Assembly (NCBI RefSeq): GCF_905475345.1
Contig: NC_066596.1
Coordinates: 5,023,001-5,087,000, forward strand
Direction of reading: 5' to 3'
Source of the DNA: Vespula vulgaris
Taxonomy: Eukaryota > Arthropoda > Insecta > Hymenoptera > Vespidae
Length of the DNA: 64,000 bases
The position numbers and the translations under genes were made by a program. The notes beneath the pieces are model-generated. The model saw nothing but the letters and a program-made list of their open reading frames with translations. It did no database searches and had not been told where the DNA came from. Below are positions 1 to 14,530 of this stretch, piece after piece. Numbering within the stretch: position 1 is the first letter of the stretch; every line of letters begins with the position of its first letter.

Positions 1-3000
1 ACAAGCACGATGAGGTTCTTACCGGACAACCTGGCTCGCGCGATTTAATGAAAGTACGCGTCAATATTCATAGCCTCGTGCGCTATAATAATATGGTAAA
101 TGGCTTCTCGTCTCTCTTCGTTGTTAGCTTTACGAGCTGCAAAGTGCCAACGGTGTCAACCGTGACGTGGCTACTTTTGACGAGGACAAAATCGAGCGAT
201 CCCAATGTAAGTGGACTTGGTATCTTTTGATTATTTCTATTATTCCTTTTACATACGTACTTGGTGAATGATCGTTAGAGTTCATCCCACTGATAATTAC
301 TACTTTATCTTCTGGATACGGTCAACGTGATCAATTTTAGATAAATTGTTGATATAGTTGATCCAATCTACTTCTTGTGAGTATCTACTTAATCTCTTCC
401 TTTCCATTTGACTTTAGATTCCTTCTTCATGTCGTTTCCAACATTGCCCGATGCGATAGAAATTATTCCATTAGCGACATTGCATTAACCTCGAGCATTA
501 AAAAATTCCCTCAGAAACGTCGAGTTACGGTGAGTAACTGCAAAGGCAATTTACCACTTAAGCCCTCAGAAACGACGGTCGCCCTTCGGAAGTAACTCGT
601 AGCTCGACTTATCGAAGGGGCCACGAGACTTCGTCAGATACGGAGGCAAATTCTTTCGACATTTTTTGCGTTCCATAATACTGTAACCAGTAGTCCGGTT
701 TAGGGATAATATTCAACCGAGTAAATCCGGGAAGTATTTGTTACGGTATAGCATAGATTAGAGACTGGGTTTTCTGGCAGACGGGACCCAGCTTGCATAC
801 GATAATACTCTCAACTCGACCGATGACTCATCCAAAGGGACCTCAGATGGTCCCCCGCTCTTGTTTTCTACATTACCTCGATTACGTCGTCGATACTGCC
901 TATAATGTGTTTCGTGAAAAATGGAATGGTACTAAGGAAGATTCATTGACCCTATTTCATGATAAAATACATACGATGCTCATCGATTATGTATTTTTTC
1001 GGTTGGCAGGATGTATATATATATGTATGTATATGTGTGTGTGTGTGTGTGTCGATTTGGGATTTCACCTGAATTCCCAAATCGAAGAAAAAATATGGCA
1101 TTCTTGTAGACTTGTACGACATGCTACTAAAAGGATCCACAAAGGAAGAGACATCCTGTCCGGTAGACAAAAGAAGCAGTAAAAAGTTACCTGCAAGAAG
1201 TAGAGATTCTTGGAAAGGAAAGGAGGGTTTCGAAGAGTCATCGTTAAAGATAATTCAGGACACTCGTCCGTTCTCCCTTGTAGCTAAATTATACAACTCT
1301 TTCGTTTCTCTGTTAGACGTTAGAGAAGGACGATTCCACCTTTGGTGGAATTCGAAGGAGCGACTAGACGAAGGAGTCGAAAGACATCAAGAGAGAAAGA
1401 GAATGAATATCGAGAATGAAGGAAGCGAAAGGGTAGATACCTCCATCGGTACGTTCTTTGACAAGACCGGCGACGATGAATTATTCAATCAAGTAATCAC
1501 GACCGTGTCGCGATTGCGAATCGCCACACGCTTAGAAGAGCTCTCCCTGTATTGGTGCCTTCTGCTTATCGAAGCGAGCTAAGCAGCTTCCCGACGACCT
1601 CTTTCTCTCTCTTTCTCTCCCATTGGTAGAGAAACAGGCTCGCTCGTTAGTATTTCGTCCGTGCATCTAATGATCGTCGTTTAACGCTTACTAATTCGTC
1701 GTTGACCTTGGTTAATTGGAAATCTTTATAACCTTGAGGTAGTTCGTAGACTCTTTGTCACTGCCTTTACTAAGGTGGATCTTAATCGAGAAATAGACTA
1801 AGTAGACGATACTTTGACGATCTGAGATAAGTAGAGAAATTTACGAGCACAAAGTATACTATAGATTCAATGGATGCGAAAGAAAAGTTTTATAGATATT
1901 ACTTCTTCTTGAATTACAATACGTTCATTGTTTTAAATTACTATAGTATTTCAGGATGAACACGAATTTAAGAGATATACATTTACAGAAAACATGCAGA
2001 GGGAAGAGAAATCTCCCTCGCCAAAAATGGAATTATTTAAGTTTATACGACTATAGGCGACAACTCTGAAAAACATCCCCTAAAGAACACCGTCCCCAAG
2101 GAGACATTTTTTCTTATAAATAAAGAATTACTCCGGCAGAGGAACGAGAAGGAATTAATCGATAAAGTTAAAATCTGCGAAATCTATTCCGATATCTAAG
2201 TGCAAAAAAATGTTCAAAAAATTCATACATTGATTCATACATTCATCCTAATCCTCATATGTTTATATATATACATTTTTTAAAATAATTTTATATCATG
2301 ATTAATCAGAATATTTTCCTTCTCAAAAAATATTTACTTTTTATACTCACCCATATTGCTGAATGAACGTCATTCGCGTTAACGCACGTATTCTTGCATT
2401 AGCGAGTTAACGTTTTAAGTGCGAGTGCGCCTTTCAATGGGTCATAAAACGAAAATCGGTAGAAGATTGAGTATCGTACGTATTCTAGAACAACGCTTTC
2501 CCAACCTCCCGTTTACTTTTGTCCTTTAACGTCCAATGTGGTAGCAATGGCCAAAGCCCACTCCTCCTCTTCGTGTTCTCTAACATCGGAGAACGCGTGC
2601 CGTCGGAAGCTGCGACACGGTTTGGCTCTCAGGAGGACAAATAGGAATGGTCTCATGAGAGAAGAGAGGGAGAGAGAAGGAGTCCCTTGCATCTACCCTC
2701 ACCCCTTAGTGACCATTGTTGTTCGTCGTTTTCACCGTCGACCCTACTAAATTTCAAGGTGGTCTCCTGCAAATTATTTCTCCTGGCGATATAATGATTT
2801 GTACCTGACGTAAATGATTTTTTATGAACTCTTTCGCAAAAGTTTCGCTATATCTGAAATGGTATGGCAGACATGGTATTATCGCGACATTTTGAAGATA
2901 AAGAAAAAAGTGATCTGTAAGTATTTCTAATGCTTACGTTTCTTTTTCTTTTTTTTTCTTTATTTTTTCTTGAATCACATTATGAATTACATCTCGAATG

Positions 3001-4932
3001 GATTCATGTCTGGAAAAATAATATCGCACATCACGGAATACTCTACTCACGTACGAAAAGTTTAAAACAAAAGAAAAACATCCATGAGGAACTCCCTCAA
3101 TCGTGTCCAGTCATACACCATATAGAAGACACTCAGGATATCCGGTGCGATTACGCGAGTCACCAATGTGCCTTCTTTGACTACACCAACCTAACTCGTA
3201 CACACATACACATACATGTATATATATCTACATACGTAAGCATGCATATACATATTTCTCTTTCCTGATAGAACGTCTCGCGGAGTCCCTCACTCCTCGT
3301 TCGAACATTATCTTCGTCTGGGTATACACTTCACATAATGCGTGCGTTCAAAACGACAGAGAACTACCCTATCTGTGGAGATAAAGCGGAGAACGTCTGG
3401 AAAGCAGGAAATACCAACATGGCTATTTCTTTCTGACACGTGAGGGGATAACGTAGAACAAACCGGATCGAAGCTCAGAATACCCCTACTCGATTATTAT
3501 TGTTATTATTATTCATATATCTAAAGAAGCAGTAGTAACGTCGTAGGTAGAAGACAAAACGTTCCATGAATAAAAGCAATCAACTTCGCAGGAAACACAC
3601 AGCAAGGGGTGTTGAGGCGTCGAAATCGAGTTTCGAAGTGGAACGAAAGAAAATGATGATGATAATAACAAGGGATGTCGGATGGTGGCCTAACGGCGAA
3701 AGATCTTCACGCTTTTCGAGAGGATGCGTAACCCTCATTAGTCACTCTGAACTTCTTTGAACCGAGAATGCTTAGGTATGCTCCGGTGCTATGTTAAAAA
3801 TACATGTTATTATGGAAGCAGTGTAAAAATATATCAGATTTCAACAAGGAAATACAACCTTAGATCTTAAACTCCGGTCATTTAATCCGTACAGACCACC
3901 CTTAGTGATTCTTTTTATTTTGTTATTTCACTCATCATGATGATTTAGAGAAATTTATTTAAAGTATGGATTATCTATCGTTTGAATATATATATGTCTT
4001 TCTATACTAAAGGTACTACCAATAATAAATCGTTTAAGAAGATAGGACAATGACGATGTGTCCGTTCGAAAGAAAACTTGAGAGCCAGCAGGTGTCGGAA
4101 GTATCGAGATAGCGCTTGCGTAGCTGTGTTCGCGATGCTTTGAAACTAATTTAATTGATGCCAAGGAAAGGTTCGACTGGACCACGGTAAAAAGTTTCTC
4201 ACGGATAATTGGCCAACTGAATGAAAGAGCAAGAAAGAATCGAGGACGCTCGAACAACGTGCTGTTCGAACTTGGATATGTGACTGTAATTTTTTATTAC
4301 TTTCTTCGAACGATATCTCATTTTGTAAAAAGAAATAAAAAATAAAACAACTTTAAAAGAAGAAAATGAAGATAAAAAATTACAGAAGAACCTTGCTAAA
4401 AGCTTGGAGATGAAAAACTGATTCAAGTATATCTAACATAATCAGAGTAATGAAATATTAAGAAACGAGTTCACTATACTTCCATTGATCTAGATTTAGG
4501 ACATTTTGAATCTTGATTCTCTTCGATAAAATCCCATTCTATTATCAAGGACGCAGCAAACTCGAAAGAAAACAGGAAGACACTTCGAAATTCGTGTTTT
4601 TAAGATCCACTCCTCCTAATTAGAATCTCTAAAGCTCTGAAATGAATTCGAGGGTAGGTACAGAAGGTTAGGTTTATGCCTGAGAGCGAGTGACCCTTTT
4701 CATCGAGCATAATTCAATTTTCTGCTCTTTCTCACTCTCTTTCTCTCTTCCTCACATACACATATACAGTTCTCACAGAATGCTTATATCTCGAGGAATT
4801 ATGCGCTCGATTTGGATTTATAATAAAGAGCTTTGGAATCGTAGGTAAGGCTACAGCTATAGCGGCACATTCAAGAAGGCGCGAGGGCGCATAAATTATG
4901 ATAATCCGTGTAGCCTGTGGCACCGCGGCGGT

Positions 4933-4934
<2 letters not shown>
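1..4934. other. Non-coding or unassigned sequence, left edge
   Basis: No gene I can recognise. A TA/TG microsatellite occurs at 1012-1052. The first 230 bases are open on the plus strand from base 3 to a donor-like AAT|GTAAGT at 230 (translation includes TGQPGSRDLMKVRVN) without any family resemblance. A plus-strand open frame at 1112-1582 (156 codons) lacks recognisable domains, is Lys/Glu/Arg-rich through a purine-rich tract and is probably not a gene. A perfect GCGTTAACGC palindrome lies near 2376. Confidence 0.4.

Positions 4935-4976
<42 letters not shown>
4935..4976 (+). repeat. (CT)n microsatellite
   Basis: About 42 bases of uninterrupted CT dinucleotide directly after a GC-rich motif; the same tract read on the other strand creates spurious Arg-Glu open frames. 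Confidence 0.98.
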
Positions 4977-4979
<3 letters not shown>

Positions 4980-7900
4980 GGACGATTTAAATTCAGTTAG
5001 CGTAACGCGTCTGATTTGATGCCGGCTGGCCACCTGCCGGTAAGTGGCCGCCGATTTTAAGAATGAAATTCTTAACAAGCCTGGAGTGCTCCACTTCGTT
5101 CCTTTCCTTTTATTCCTTCTTTTATTCTTCTTCTTCTTCTTCCTCTTCTTCTTCTGCTTCCTGCCACTTCGACAAAAACTCCCGTCGGATTCGTGACCCC
5201 TAAATTACCGAGTAAATTATACGCTCGAAAAGAGAAAGGAAAAGAAGGAGGAAGAAAGAAAGAGATAGTATCCTTTGGAAACGTATTTTTCTTTCCTGGG
5301 ATTTCGCTGTCAGCATTCGTAATGCGGTTATATTTATTCGAAGCGCGTCTTTATATTAGTTAGAAAAGAAGAACGGAATGATGAGAGAGAGAAAGGAAAG
5401 GATAATTACGCTTGATACCATTCGCGTTTTTATCGATTGAAATTATTTTTAATACCAACGAAATATTGTGTTATATCTACTATTCGTTAAGGACTCAATC
5501 AATATGATTTTAATGAAGTTGACTATCAAGTTGCTCGTTAGTTACTGGGTATCGTTGCCTCTCGCAATGACGTATGTTGCATAAGGGCTGTTGAGTTAGC
5601 TCTTGGTATCCAATATCGTTGTCTTTCGATCATTATACATTTCAGAGTATTAATAAACGTTGATAAAGCAAGATGATGGGTATCCACTTTCTGAAGAGCC
5701 AAAGGGTCTGCATGTGTGGACTACCAATGTCCTCTTATCAAAGATCTAATTTATTATGGTGTGAGCTGCAGATTATCGCAAGCATTGACTTAAATATTTA
5801 TTCATCATAAGATCTGATGTAAATTTTTATACAGAAATAAAAATTCCTTTAATAAATCTATTTGTCTGACATTAAAGATCTCTTCCGAATTCTTAAATAT
5901 TTCTTCAAAAAGTAATATAAAAATAACAACGATCTAAGTGGATTTCCAGAAAATCGTAAAAATTGTGATAATCAGAGTCGAATGAAAATTGAATAGAAAT
6001 TCTTAACGGCTTCTTATTTCACGATTTCTCGAAATGTTAAAAATAGTAAGGGTTGATTCTTGTTTACTGGTTGCGCATCATTGCGCGGCCGTATTCCTAG
6101 GAATAAATCTCCTATAAAACTGCCATTACGTCGATGCTTATTCCCCAAGTTCCGTCGTCTCAGACCGTTCTAAAATATACAGAAGTTTTCTCCAGTCGTA
6201 CTTATTGTTTTGTCGATCGTAGTAAAATATCTCCGATCTACCCACCCTCGACTATCTCTCCCCTTTTCTCTTTGCCCACCCATCTCATTTTCTGTCCCTT
6301 TATTCTATTGACTTTGCGCTCTTACCTTTTTTTTTTCAACGTACCTACTCTTACTCGAAAATAGCATAATCGTTCATATCTTAAAAAGAAATACTCCGAG
6401 CAAACGTATTTAATCTTATTTATAAATTATCCTTTTCTGTGAAGTCTCACGTTGTAAATTTATTGATCCCTTGCTTGGTGTAATTCTTTTTTAGCACATC
6501 ATCTTCAAATCAGCTCTCCACTGTCCAAAATGAATATTACAAGAAAGTAGATGGACGTATGAACGTAAATCCCAGAGACCAAAAGTTCACAATGAAACGA
6601 AGAAAAAGATTCCCGTTCTTCTTTTCGCCGGCCCTTTTCTTCTGAATTCCCTTATCCCTTCTTGCCTTTCTTTTCTTCTACTCGAAGCCGTCATTGCAGC
6701 GATGTTGCTACTTCTGCTACTGCTGCTTGACTTACCCAACGTCGAAGTTCACTTTATATCTACGTTCAACAAAGCCTCTGGCCCCTTCGGGGCTTTATTA
6801 AAAATTGAGGATGCAATTTACCTCGCGGCCCACCACAGAGCTCGCGTTCTAAATAAAGGAGTGGGCGAATAGGCTGGTCTACCCATTCCCCTTCTCTCAC
6901 TCTCTCACTCTTTCTATTTCTCTCGCTTTCGTCATGGATCGTTGGTAACAACCCCCTGTGAAACATCGTGGAATGAATCCACGTTGTAAATGAACTCGTC
7001 GCAAATTTTATCCGCTCGTTTATCTTGTCTTCATTTGTTCTGAATGAAGACAGAAATGAAATATGCTTAAGGTTAATCAGTTTTAGATTGATAATAAGAA
7101 AATATACTTAAAGCAATTTAGAAAAATATTTTTAAAAATGTCTCGAGGTCTTTTATCAAATTATAGTATGCTATTTGCATTTTTAACAATCACATCTGAT
7201 AATTCAATGTTAAGAATTATAGTTTTTTTAGCTAAATATAGCATTAATATATATCTTAAAAATCAAAATTGTACATTTGACGTATCCGCAAATAATACCC
7301 AGGTAAGTAAATTAATATCTATCAAGATTAATTTATTAATATTCTTGATAAATCATCGAAGGCGGTTGTGGAGGTTAGCTTATCTGGCTGCACGACTTGA
7401 TCCAATTATGCGAACGGGTTTGCTGTCTTCCCGTGTCTCTCTTTTAATTAGCTTATCGAGAAAAGCCCGAGGTAACGAACGATATCTGTCGGTTCTTTGC
7501 GAGTTTTGCGAACGTAACGATCTGTTCGCGTGCCGATGTAAACCAGCTGGAGCTTCCCTCTCACTTTTTTTTGCGAACGATATTCATTAGACGAACAAAT
7601 GAACGAACGGTTTTAAAAGGGTGCAGGGTGAAGGCCATAGTTGGTTTTCGAAGCTGTCCGATGTGTATCACGATATCGAACTTCGATTTATGCCAGAAGG
7701 TCTTCACGGACTCGCTTGTTTTAAAGCAGATGTGCGCGATAGGATAGTTAAGGAGAACGTTCGTATTATAATGAAATTTTAGTATCACGAATGGATCGTA
7801 GATAATAAAAAATACATGGCAAATTTTATACTACTTTTATATCTGGCAAGCATTTTATAATATCCTTATGCGCGTTATGTTTCATGTAAATGAATATTTT

Positions 7901-9595
7901 AAAGAGATTTTTTAATGACAGAAATATAAATGTATATAGTTTTACATTTTTAAAATAATATCTCGGGTATGTAAGTTGTTAGCTACGCGCGAGTAACTCT
8001 TTTATATATCATTTCGATATTTACCTGGCTCACGAATATGAATGCAAGAAACTCCATGCAAGTTCTCTCTCGTTTTTCTTTCTCCTCTTTCTTCCTGGTT
8101 TCGTCGCGTTAAATACACGTAATTGAGATCCTTTCAAAGCGTCTCGTGCGTGAGGTCGTTTTCTCCGTTTAGTACTGAATTAAAAAGCGAGAAATGATCC
8201 CAGTTGGCTAGATTTTTAATCCTTCTCAAAAAATAAGATTGCTAAATGTTGAAATGTTGAAAACTGACGAGAATAAATTAGAAATATTGTGTTGATTTTC
8301 CATCCTTTCCTATTCATTTTTTTATCTTTTCAACAAATTTTTACAATTTGTCATTTTAGAATAATTTCAGCGGATCGATCCTCAACATTTTTTTTAAATA
8401 ATTATATCCAATTTTAGAGCAAGTTATAACGCGCGAAGACGAAAAGACAACTTATCTCGGATGACAGGCTTTGGATGTTTCCTTCTTGTTACACATCGCT
8501 CGTTGCTTTCTCCTTTCGTCTCTCATCCATATTGGAATTCCCCGCGGTGTTTCTAATTTACGATAAAGCTCGCACCGTCGTCGTCCTCGTCCTCTTCGTC
8601 GTTGTCGTCATCTTCTTAATCGTGTGGGTGGCGAGCGTCGGTATTTTAAAAGATCGTCTATATCTTGCGATACCAAATTCACGGAACGCCGAACGACATT
8701 TTTGTCAAATTTTACGGAAAAATATCCAAGATTTTTAGTACACTCGTTACCGAAGAAACTTATTCAAATAAAAATGAAACTCCTCGTTTTCAAGACGTCT
8801 CTATGGTCATCTAAAAAGTTAGGCGGTACAAACAAGTATCCCGAACGTTCGTTCTCATACCAATCTCTTCATCGTTTCTTTCTATTTTCTTTTCTAATAA
8901 CACTTGCGATCTCCGGCCAACAAAATCTCAGTTGTTCGAGCACGAACTTGGGCATTCTCTTGGTAACGATATACTACGCAGAAGTTCAAGAACTCGGGAC
9001 GTCAGCGTTAACTTCTTTTCGACGAGACGACGACAAAATCATTTCCCGTCATACGCTAGAAACTAGAAACTCGAAAATTGCTGGAATTCCGTGAAGAGAC
9101 ATCGACCATCTCAGTCCATATTTTATGATTTTCTTCGAGGAGACCACGTAAATGTGTAGAAAATATAAGGAAGGACGAAAGATGAGAAGAAACGGTATGG
9201 TCGATAGTTAAAAGGGTGAGTTGAAGATGGAGGAGAAAGAAAGGAGGAAATAGGATAAGAAACAATATGGTAAAGAAGGAAGTTCGGATTTTCCACAATG
9301 AAATCCAGACATTTTTGTAACGAACGTCGCGCCGAGCCATTTTTTACGAGGAAAAGGGCCGCGACGCATAAACGTTGGCCCATCTGTTAGTAATTTGTAA
9401 GACGAGTCGGGTAATTAAAAGTTTGATGCGCGCATTAAACTCGTCAGGTTATAAAACGAGGGGTGGTACTAGTGATGGTGGTGTTGGTGGTGGTGTTGGT
9501 GCTTTCAGTTGGTGGAAGTGGGGGGAGGGTGGTAAAAGGGGGAGTGCGCACTGGAAGTAAAGCGCCTACCGTCAGCTTTCGCTGTGCGAGAGAGG

Positions 9596-9599
<4 letters not shown>
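4977..9599. other. Intronic or intergenic sequence without recognised gene
   Basis: AT-rich with TTC/CTT-rich tracts near 5105-5160 and 6650-6730. A consensus plus-strand donor CCCAG|GTAAGT occurs at 7311 at the end of an open frame that starts at 7138, but the translation resembles no protein I know. The region 8460-9060 is open in two plus-strand frames without domain signals. I see no kinase exon of Ddr here on the minus strand. Confidence 0.4.

Positions 9600-9666
<67 letters not shown>
9600..9666 (+). repeat. (GA)n microsatellite with GGGA interruptions
   Basis: Near-perfect GA repeat interrupted twice by GGGAG. A GTG/GGT-rich stretch (9463-9540) lies just upstream. All overlapping open frames here are repeat-derived. 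Confidence 0.98.
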
Positions 9667-9669
<3 letters not shown>

Positions 9670-10172
9670 CAAAGAAAGTCTCTCGATGCATACGTTGGCT
9701 CATAAGAGGTACGCTGCAACAGCCATAAACTGTTCTATAGTGCATCAATTTTTAAATATCTTTATTACATCCCGCGTTCTAGTCTATAAATATAGTAGAG
9801 ATAATTAACTGGCAACGGGAAAATTTATCTTTTCTAGTGCTAATAATAATAATTATTTAACAGGATATTAATTACAAAAATAAGGGTTTATTTAGTGACA
9901 GAATAAATATAAAATTAATACTTCAACTTGCTACTCGAACTAATGCACATGTGATAATACATGCAAATAACATAATGCAAATGAATCCACACCCGTTTGG
10001 TATTCCCTCGCAATAGTATTTGACAATTAATACTATTTTTAAAGAGCTTACGCCTTCGTTACTTTCTATCGATATTACGTTTCTATATGTTGCTTTCGAA
10101 TAATCGATATTTTGGACATTTGGTATCCGGGTAATCGGACCCTCGGTTAATCGACATTTACACAATTAACGC

Positions 10173-10192
10173 TTTACTGTATTCACAGTAAA
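10173..10192. repeat. Short perfect inverted repeat
   Basis: TTTACTGT, spacer ATTC, then ACAGTAAA: 8-bp arms with a 4-nt loop. It could be a protein-binding dyad or chance. Confidence 0.6.
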
Positions 10193-11227
10193 ATACACAA
10201 ATACCTCTCGTAGTTTTCCGGTCGTTTATCGTTCGTTACCTATCTACTATAGCTTTTAAAATATATTTCGCTTAATTTCGATTCAACCGAGTAAATCTTT
10301 TTTTCGAGTAAATATTGTTTCGAAAACACGAATGCAGTTTTAATTACCTTTATGCGGATTTGTTCTATACATATTTCAATGCGCCCGCTTCGAAACCAAA
10401 AACGATATTATTGTTAAAAAAGTAGAGAGTGCAAAGCAATGTTTTTTTCTCCTCCCATCGAAATGATTGATATTCAACGAGTATTATTCGAAATAAAATT
10501 TTTCATTTTTTTACTCATATATGCGAGTAAAAGCAAAAATAAGCAAGAATTCATCTAAAACATAATAATGAAATATTGAAACAAATTGAAAAAAGTAATA
10601 AATTTACACTTTCTTCCTCAAATTTAAATGATTCTGATACATATATTAACACCAGCAACATTTTTTCGATGCAGATTCTTAATGCATATGAAACCATTCT
10701 ACCATGCTTTTACCGTAGAACTCGCAGCTATGGGCGCCGATAACATCGTTAATTAACAACAAAATTCAATCGCGTAGAAACGTAATGAGAAGAAAATCGC
10801 GTTTCCCTCTGTCGACAGATAATTTGTTCTTTCGCACGCCAGAAATTGATAGTAAGATATTAGGAATATCAGATAAAAGAGTATTAATTGCGGCTCGAAA
10901 TTGATAATTACGGTTTACTGATTACTACTAGCTCGATATTCGAGAATTCAATTTTCTATGACCGAGAAGCAAAATTTCTTTCTAATTTGGCTCTTTTGTT
11001 TTATAGAAAAATCAATAACATTCAATATTCTTTTATTACATGAATATCATTTAGAATTAGTGCAATTAATTATATTTCATTTATCTAAGATATATTAATA
11101 AGTTAACGGTATTTGTACTTTTACCAATATCTGAATATAATAAATATCGATCGATTGCAGAATTAGCGAGGCATGAGAAAATTGAAAAATAAAATAATTT
11201 TAATCGACTCGAACGGTGGCGTAGTTA

Positions 11228-11331
11228 TTAACCCTTAGACTAGTTGTTGGCGTTGCCACCCACTGAATCCCACCTTCGTTAATCAAAACGTTACGGCTTA
11301 CTCCTGGGATTCCTATGAATCGGAGTGTTAA
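11228..11331. mobile_element. Candidate 104-bp TTAA-flanked miniature element (piggyBac-like ends)
   Basis: TTAA occurs at both ends, with CCCTTAGAC following the left copy and ACTCCGAT following the inverted right copy. Inside, GAATCCCA (11265-11272) and TGGGATTC (11305-11312) form a perfect inverted repeat. piggyBac-family elements insert at TTAA and start with CCC-type ends, so a MITE remnant is possible. The terminal match is weak, and TTAA is common in AT-rich DNA. Confidence 0.3.
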
Positions 11332-14300
11332 ATTCACATATATTAAATCGATCTTCGTTTCGATTTTTTTCAATTCCCACGACTTTAATCGATCCCATAG
11401 ATTTATCTAATTATTTCTAGTTCGATCATAGATTTATTACCTTTAGTTAATCGTTTTAATCTCGTTCACATAATTTCGTTCGTAGATCAATTTTTTTTTC
11501 TAAAATTAGAAAACCAATTCCATCTAAAACTTTCGGACACAGGAGTGTTTCGATATTACAGGAGCATGATAAGAAAAAAAAAAATAAAGAAAGAAAAAGA
11601 TATTTCATCGCGTTCAATCGTTTCGACGCTAATGAGATCGAATTTCAAGCAGGAAGTTTGTTTCGAAGTTTCGAAAGCGGCCTCCCTCGCAAGAGTACCC
11701 CGATTTGGCAGAGAGTAGCGTCTCTCGGTCTTTAAAGGATCTTTTTGAAAGCCGAAGAGGGCTCGACCGGTAACAAGCGGCTCCCTTTGTGTCTTCTGTC
11801 TTTCTTCTTCTTCTCAGAACAAAAAAACAAGATCGATCGTACTCCTCCCCTTCACGAAGAAAAATAATTCCCGCGGCTGTTTTAAGTAAATATTGAAATA
11901 TTTCGACCTACGAAGAGAGTTCTCTCTTTCTTTTCTTTACACGTATATTCGAACACACTTCTACATCTACTCCTAGGCACATACACACATACATCTAAAA
12001 GGAACTGAACGGCGCCAAGTTAGAGGGAACGAAACGGGACTCGAAGTTTTCTACGAAGGATACTCCCCCGCGGCGACACTGCGCATAATCTAATTTGTAC
12101 TTTGACGACCAACTGCTTCTCCCATACAGGCTCCTTCGTTTCTTTAAATTTCTATCCCCCGTTCCTTTTCAACAAATTGATGTTATCAGTCTCATGTTAT
12201 CCCATCGTACTTATCATATGTGCAACATATGAGCTCACATTAGTCATTTGATGACATCCTACGGTTCACGATGTATTCATATTAATTTTATGAATAATAT
12301 GAATTAATGCATATTAATTATATGCTACATACTTACGATACTACAGAGTGAATCGAAAGTTTATAAGTAATTTCCAAAATCAATTACTTTTGTTCGGAAC
12401 ATTGTAGGCTCATAATTTTATAATATAAAAAAATGAAATATAATTTATAGCTGATTATGACCGGTAATTATATTAAATAAATTCGATCTACTTTCTTATT
12501 TAATAAAATTAATTAATACTTGAAGATCATAAAATATCAAGAATAATACTTTGAATTAAATTATTTTGTTTAAGCTACAACTTTTTGAAAAATTTAAAAA
12601 TATGAAGCCATTCGCCCGGTAGTACTTACGTTATATAATTAAGATTTAGATTTATGTATATCGCAAGTAATACCGACCCAGGTCTCACCACGTGGAGGTT
12701 GCTGCATCTGGAGACCCACGGGCTAACGATGACTCTATTCTAAAATCCGCGTTCGCGAAGTGATATGAACTAACCGAGAATTCAGGCCTCAACGTTATCT
12801 GCAAGAGGGCCAGTCTCTTCTTACGGATAACAGGACCGTTCAATGTCGTTGTTAAACACGACCGATCATTTATTCGTTTCGAGCAATAAAACAAAGTCCA
12901 TTTATATTATAGAACTTTTAATCGCACCCGAGAACACCCACGCCTGTGCTCGCCGACACGCGCACGAGTGTTCTTCCTATCCTACCCGTATTCGCATGTA
13001 AAAATAAAAAATGAATCGAACCATTCAATAATACATAGAACGCATATCGACACACCGAATCACTGGCCAAACACCCGATCACGAATTAATTCATCCCTCG
13101 ATGATTGAGATTTGAAAAGAAGAGAAAGAAAAAAAGAAAAAAAGAAATATATGCCATATATTTAAGGAAGCTTACTTCATCCTCATGTACACTACAATTA
13201 CTATTTTCTATTCGTTTCTATTCGTAATTTTAGAAAGCTCTAATTTAATGACTCTTATATTATTTGATTTTATAGAAAATGAAATAAATAAGACAAGAAA
13301 TGTGGAAAGAGAAACAGAATATGTATATATTTTGTGAGATAAAATTTATTGCTTATTATTTATGTGAGATAAAATTTTGAATTTAATTTAATTTAAAGCG
13401 GAAAAAGCAAAAGTAAATGAAAAATTCTCGACCTTAATCTAAACAAATATTCATTCCCCTAACGTATAGCAAAGGGAGAACTTAGTACACATTCCATCGT
13501 GTACCGTTTCAACTACAAATGCATTTCTAAGGTGCAATCTCAAAAATTGCTATATCTTATACGTTTCGCGACTATAACTTTAATATAGATTTTGATTTTA
13601 TAAGAATAAAATTATGAATTTATTGAATCCTGAAAAATTATTTACTTAAAAATTCACTTACTACTTCAGAAGTTCTGCGATGGCTCCAAAACACTCGTCC
13701 GCGATGTAGGTCGAAATTGAGGGTGGATGATTCGTAGTTGGTTGAAAATGAGGTAGGTCGACATCGAAGTTGGTCGAGATCCTCTTCAATGATGCACTGA
13801 CTCTAATTCGCAGTAGTTATTTATTAACGAACGGTCACTGAATTTATTTCGCGAAACTCTACTGTCTTATATAAATACAGTCTGTGCGACTGTTAAAAAA
13901 GCAAAAATCTTTACGAACAAACACTGACTCTAACGACTGCATTGTACTCAGTCGATGCAAATACACTTGTTTAAATCGCGAACGCGAACGAACAAACACT
14001 GCTTCTATTTCGAACGATATCACACGCGCGATTGCAATAAAGTTCTGAAACATATAAACAGAAAAATATAAACAAAATAATTAATATCACTGTTAGAATA
14101 AAAAAGTGTACAAATTATTCAACAAATATATGATCGATAAATATATTTACTTTAAGTCTTCGTTGATACTTGCAGGAAAGACATCTTAAGGGATCTTCGA
14201 TGTTCACTCGTCGAAGTATAAAGAAAGATTAATCCCTGTAACTGTGTCATAATCAATCGAAAGTCTAATTATGTTGACGTCATATGTAGCCAAGAATCGC

Positions 14301-14530
14301 CATTTAAAAATTTAAGTCTGAAATAAAATAATTTGTATAAATTATTACATTGTGTGAAATGTACTAATGAAATGTGTGATATAAATGAATAATAAATGAA
14401 TATACTTGTTTTAACTCCTCGTTATTACTTACAGGAAAGAAATCCTGAGGGACCTCCGATGTGTACTCGTCGAAATCCAAAGGAGAACTATTGCTATAAC
14501 AGTATAAAATCAATGAAAAGATTGTTTTTG

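Larger units (their letters stand above)
9667..14165. other. AT-rich non-coding region with scattered homeodomain-type motifs
   Basis: No coding signal. AT-rich, with several TAATTA/GTTAATTAAC sites (for example near 10748) and a perfect 8-bp-arm hairpin at 10173-10192. A GC-richer block at 12670-12900 contains a minus-strand open frame of 69 codons with no recognised domain. 13680-13800 has short internal repeats of GTAGGTCGA-type words that may be decayed relatives of the array starting at 14166. Confidence 0.4.

Noticed and set aside
1112..1582. 156-codon plus-strand frame
   Set aside because: Lys/Glu/Arg-rich translation from purine-rich DNA, no splice or domain support.
1735..1744. TGAGGTAGTT, similar to the let-7 5' end
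   Set aside because: It diverges after nine bases and no precursor hairpin is apparent.
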